From contig CADBXQ010000019.1 in NCBI GenBank assembly GCA_902798675.1, forward strand, positions 3,900 through 19,473: 15,574 nt of DNA, written 5' to 3'. This document shows, in pieces, positions 14,915 through 15,574 of the stretch. The number at the start of each line of letters is the position of its first letter. Positions within the stretch are counted from its first letter, which is position 1. The notes under the pieces were generated by a model. That model had not been told where the DNA came from. It was given only the letters and a program-made list of their open reading frames with translations, and searched no databases. The translations under genes were made by a program, and so were the position numbers. The stretch is from Oscillospiraceae bacterium (GTDB lineage: Bacteria; Bacillota; Clostridia; Oscillospirales; Ruminococcaceae).

Positions 14915-15574
14915 ATGGAATGTCAATTTAAAGCCCCCCGGGGAACTCAGGACATTTTGCCGGACAAAGTCGAAATTTTGCAAAGAGTTGAATTAAAGCT
15001 TTTAAATTGCGCGAGGCGCTTTGGGTTTTTGGAAATTCGAACCCCAACATTTGAAAAAACCGATTTGTTTGAACGTTTGGTTGGCGATTCAACCGACGTT
15101 GTTCAAAAGGAAATGTTCACATTTTGTGATCGAGGCGGGAGGTCTTTGTCACTTCGACCGGAGGGAACAGCTGGGGTTGTTAGGGCTGTTTTGGAGTCGG
15201 GCCTTGTTAATGAGCCTCTCCCTTTAAAACTTTGCTATCTCGACAGCTGCTTCAGGAATGAGCGCCCTCAAGCTGGAAGGCTGAAGGAATTTCATCAATT
15301 TGGCGCTGAGCTTTTTGGGTCAAATTTCCCGATTGCAGATGCTGAAATCATCTCTCTGGCGGACTGTTTGTTTGCGGAGCTTGACGTTTTTGACCTGACT
15401 TTAAACATAAATTCAATCGGATGTTTGAAATGTCGAAAAAAGTATATTAAAGATTTAGTTGGATATTATCAAAAGCATTCAAAAAATTTGTGTGAAACAT
15501 GCCTAAACCGGCTTGAAAAAAATCCAATGCGTCTGATTGATTGCAAAAATGAAAACTGTCGTGAAATTTCAAAA
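14915..15574 (+). CDS. hisS: Histidyl-tRNA synthetase, 3' end outside the window
   Basis: This class II aminoacyl-tRNA synthetase charges tRNA-His. The first 220 residues are present. They show the N-terminal KAPRGTQDILP, motif 1 ending in EIRTPTFE, the SLRPEGTAGVVRA histidine/ATP region, motif 2 FRNERPQAGRLKEFHQFGAE, and then the cysteine-rich insertion (GCLKCRKKY, LCETC, LIDCKNENC) characteristic of many clostridial HisRS proteins and probably zinc-binding. The ATG at 14915 has GGGAAGTGG upstream. It lies 74 bp after mgsA with no T-box leader in the gap; a 7-bp inverted repeat (TTTCACA/TGTGAAA) is the only structure there. The frame is open to the right edge with no defects. Confidence 0.95.
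   Translation, partial: MECQFKAPRGTQDILPDKVEILQRVELKLLNCARRFGFLEIRTPTFEKTDLFERLVGDSTDVVQKEMFTFCDRGGRSLSLRPEGTAGVVRAVLESGLVNEPLPLKLCYLDSCFRNERPQAGRLKEFHQFGAELFGSNFPIADAEIISLADCLFAELDVFDLTLNINSIGCLKCRKKYIKDLVGYYQKHSKNLCETCLNRLEKNPMRLIDCKNENCREISK

Noticed and set aside
1..15574. CRISPR array, tRNA genes or complete insertion sequences
   Set aside because: No regularly spaced direct repeats, no tRNA-like T-arm (GGTTCRANYCC) with cloverleaf context, and no transposase motifs were recognised by eye.

Overview
The window looks like a low-GC, Gram-positive-type anaerobe of the Clostridia (Oscillospirales/Ruminococcaceae-like). The signs are a ZapA gene next to a U32 peptidase, an mreB-mreC-mreD-PBP2-minD-mgsA cluster, G-rich Shine-Dalgarno sites, TTG and GTG starts, and a zinc-cysteine type HisRS. 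Several genes are broken or have lost key residues, which suggests ongoing genome reduction, for example in a host-associated lineage. That last point is inference; no rRNA or other taxonomic marker is present.

Left part (1-2870). A family 2 glycosyltransferase enters from the left edge behind a signal-peptide-like N-terminus. Facing it on the minus strand is a secreted transglutaminase-like gene, split by a frameshift between its catalytic Cys and its His/Asp. That gene has a near-consensus promoter with an inverted repeat around it.

Middle (2870-5890, minus strand). A three-gene ABC importer operon of the TrpXYZ type (ATPase, permease, substrate-binding protein) lies behind a consensus promoter (TTGACA-17-TATAAT). 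Its leader of about 310 nt holds a 17-codon leader peptide with tandem Tyr codons, mutually exclusive stems, an intrinsic terminator, and a second 17-codon ORF rich in aromatic residues. This is an attenuator-like arrangement. No T-box sequence was seen.

5890-6394. A 234-bp element closed by a 23-bp inverted repeat lies here. It is either an unidentified structured RNA or a small non-autonomous mobile element. An AT-rich stretch separates it from zapA.

Right part (6395-15574, plus strand). zapA and an RlhA-like U32 gene come first. A promoter-rich gap leads into the cell-shape cluster: mreB, mreC, a decayed mreD, PBP2, then minD with no minC or minE beside it. An MgsA homologue lacking the expected catalytic Asp follows, and hisS runs off the right edge. 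MreB, MreC and PBP2 would form the core of the lateral wall-synthesis machinery. The broken mreD and missing min partners suggest that shape and division-site control are being simplified.
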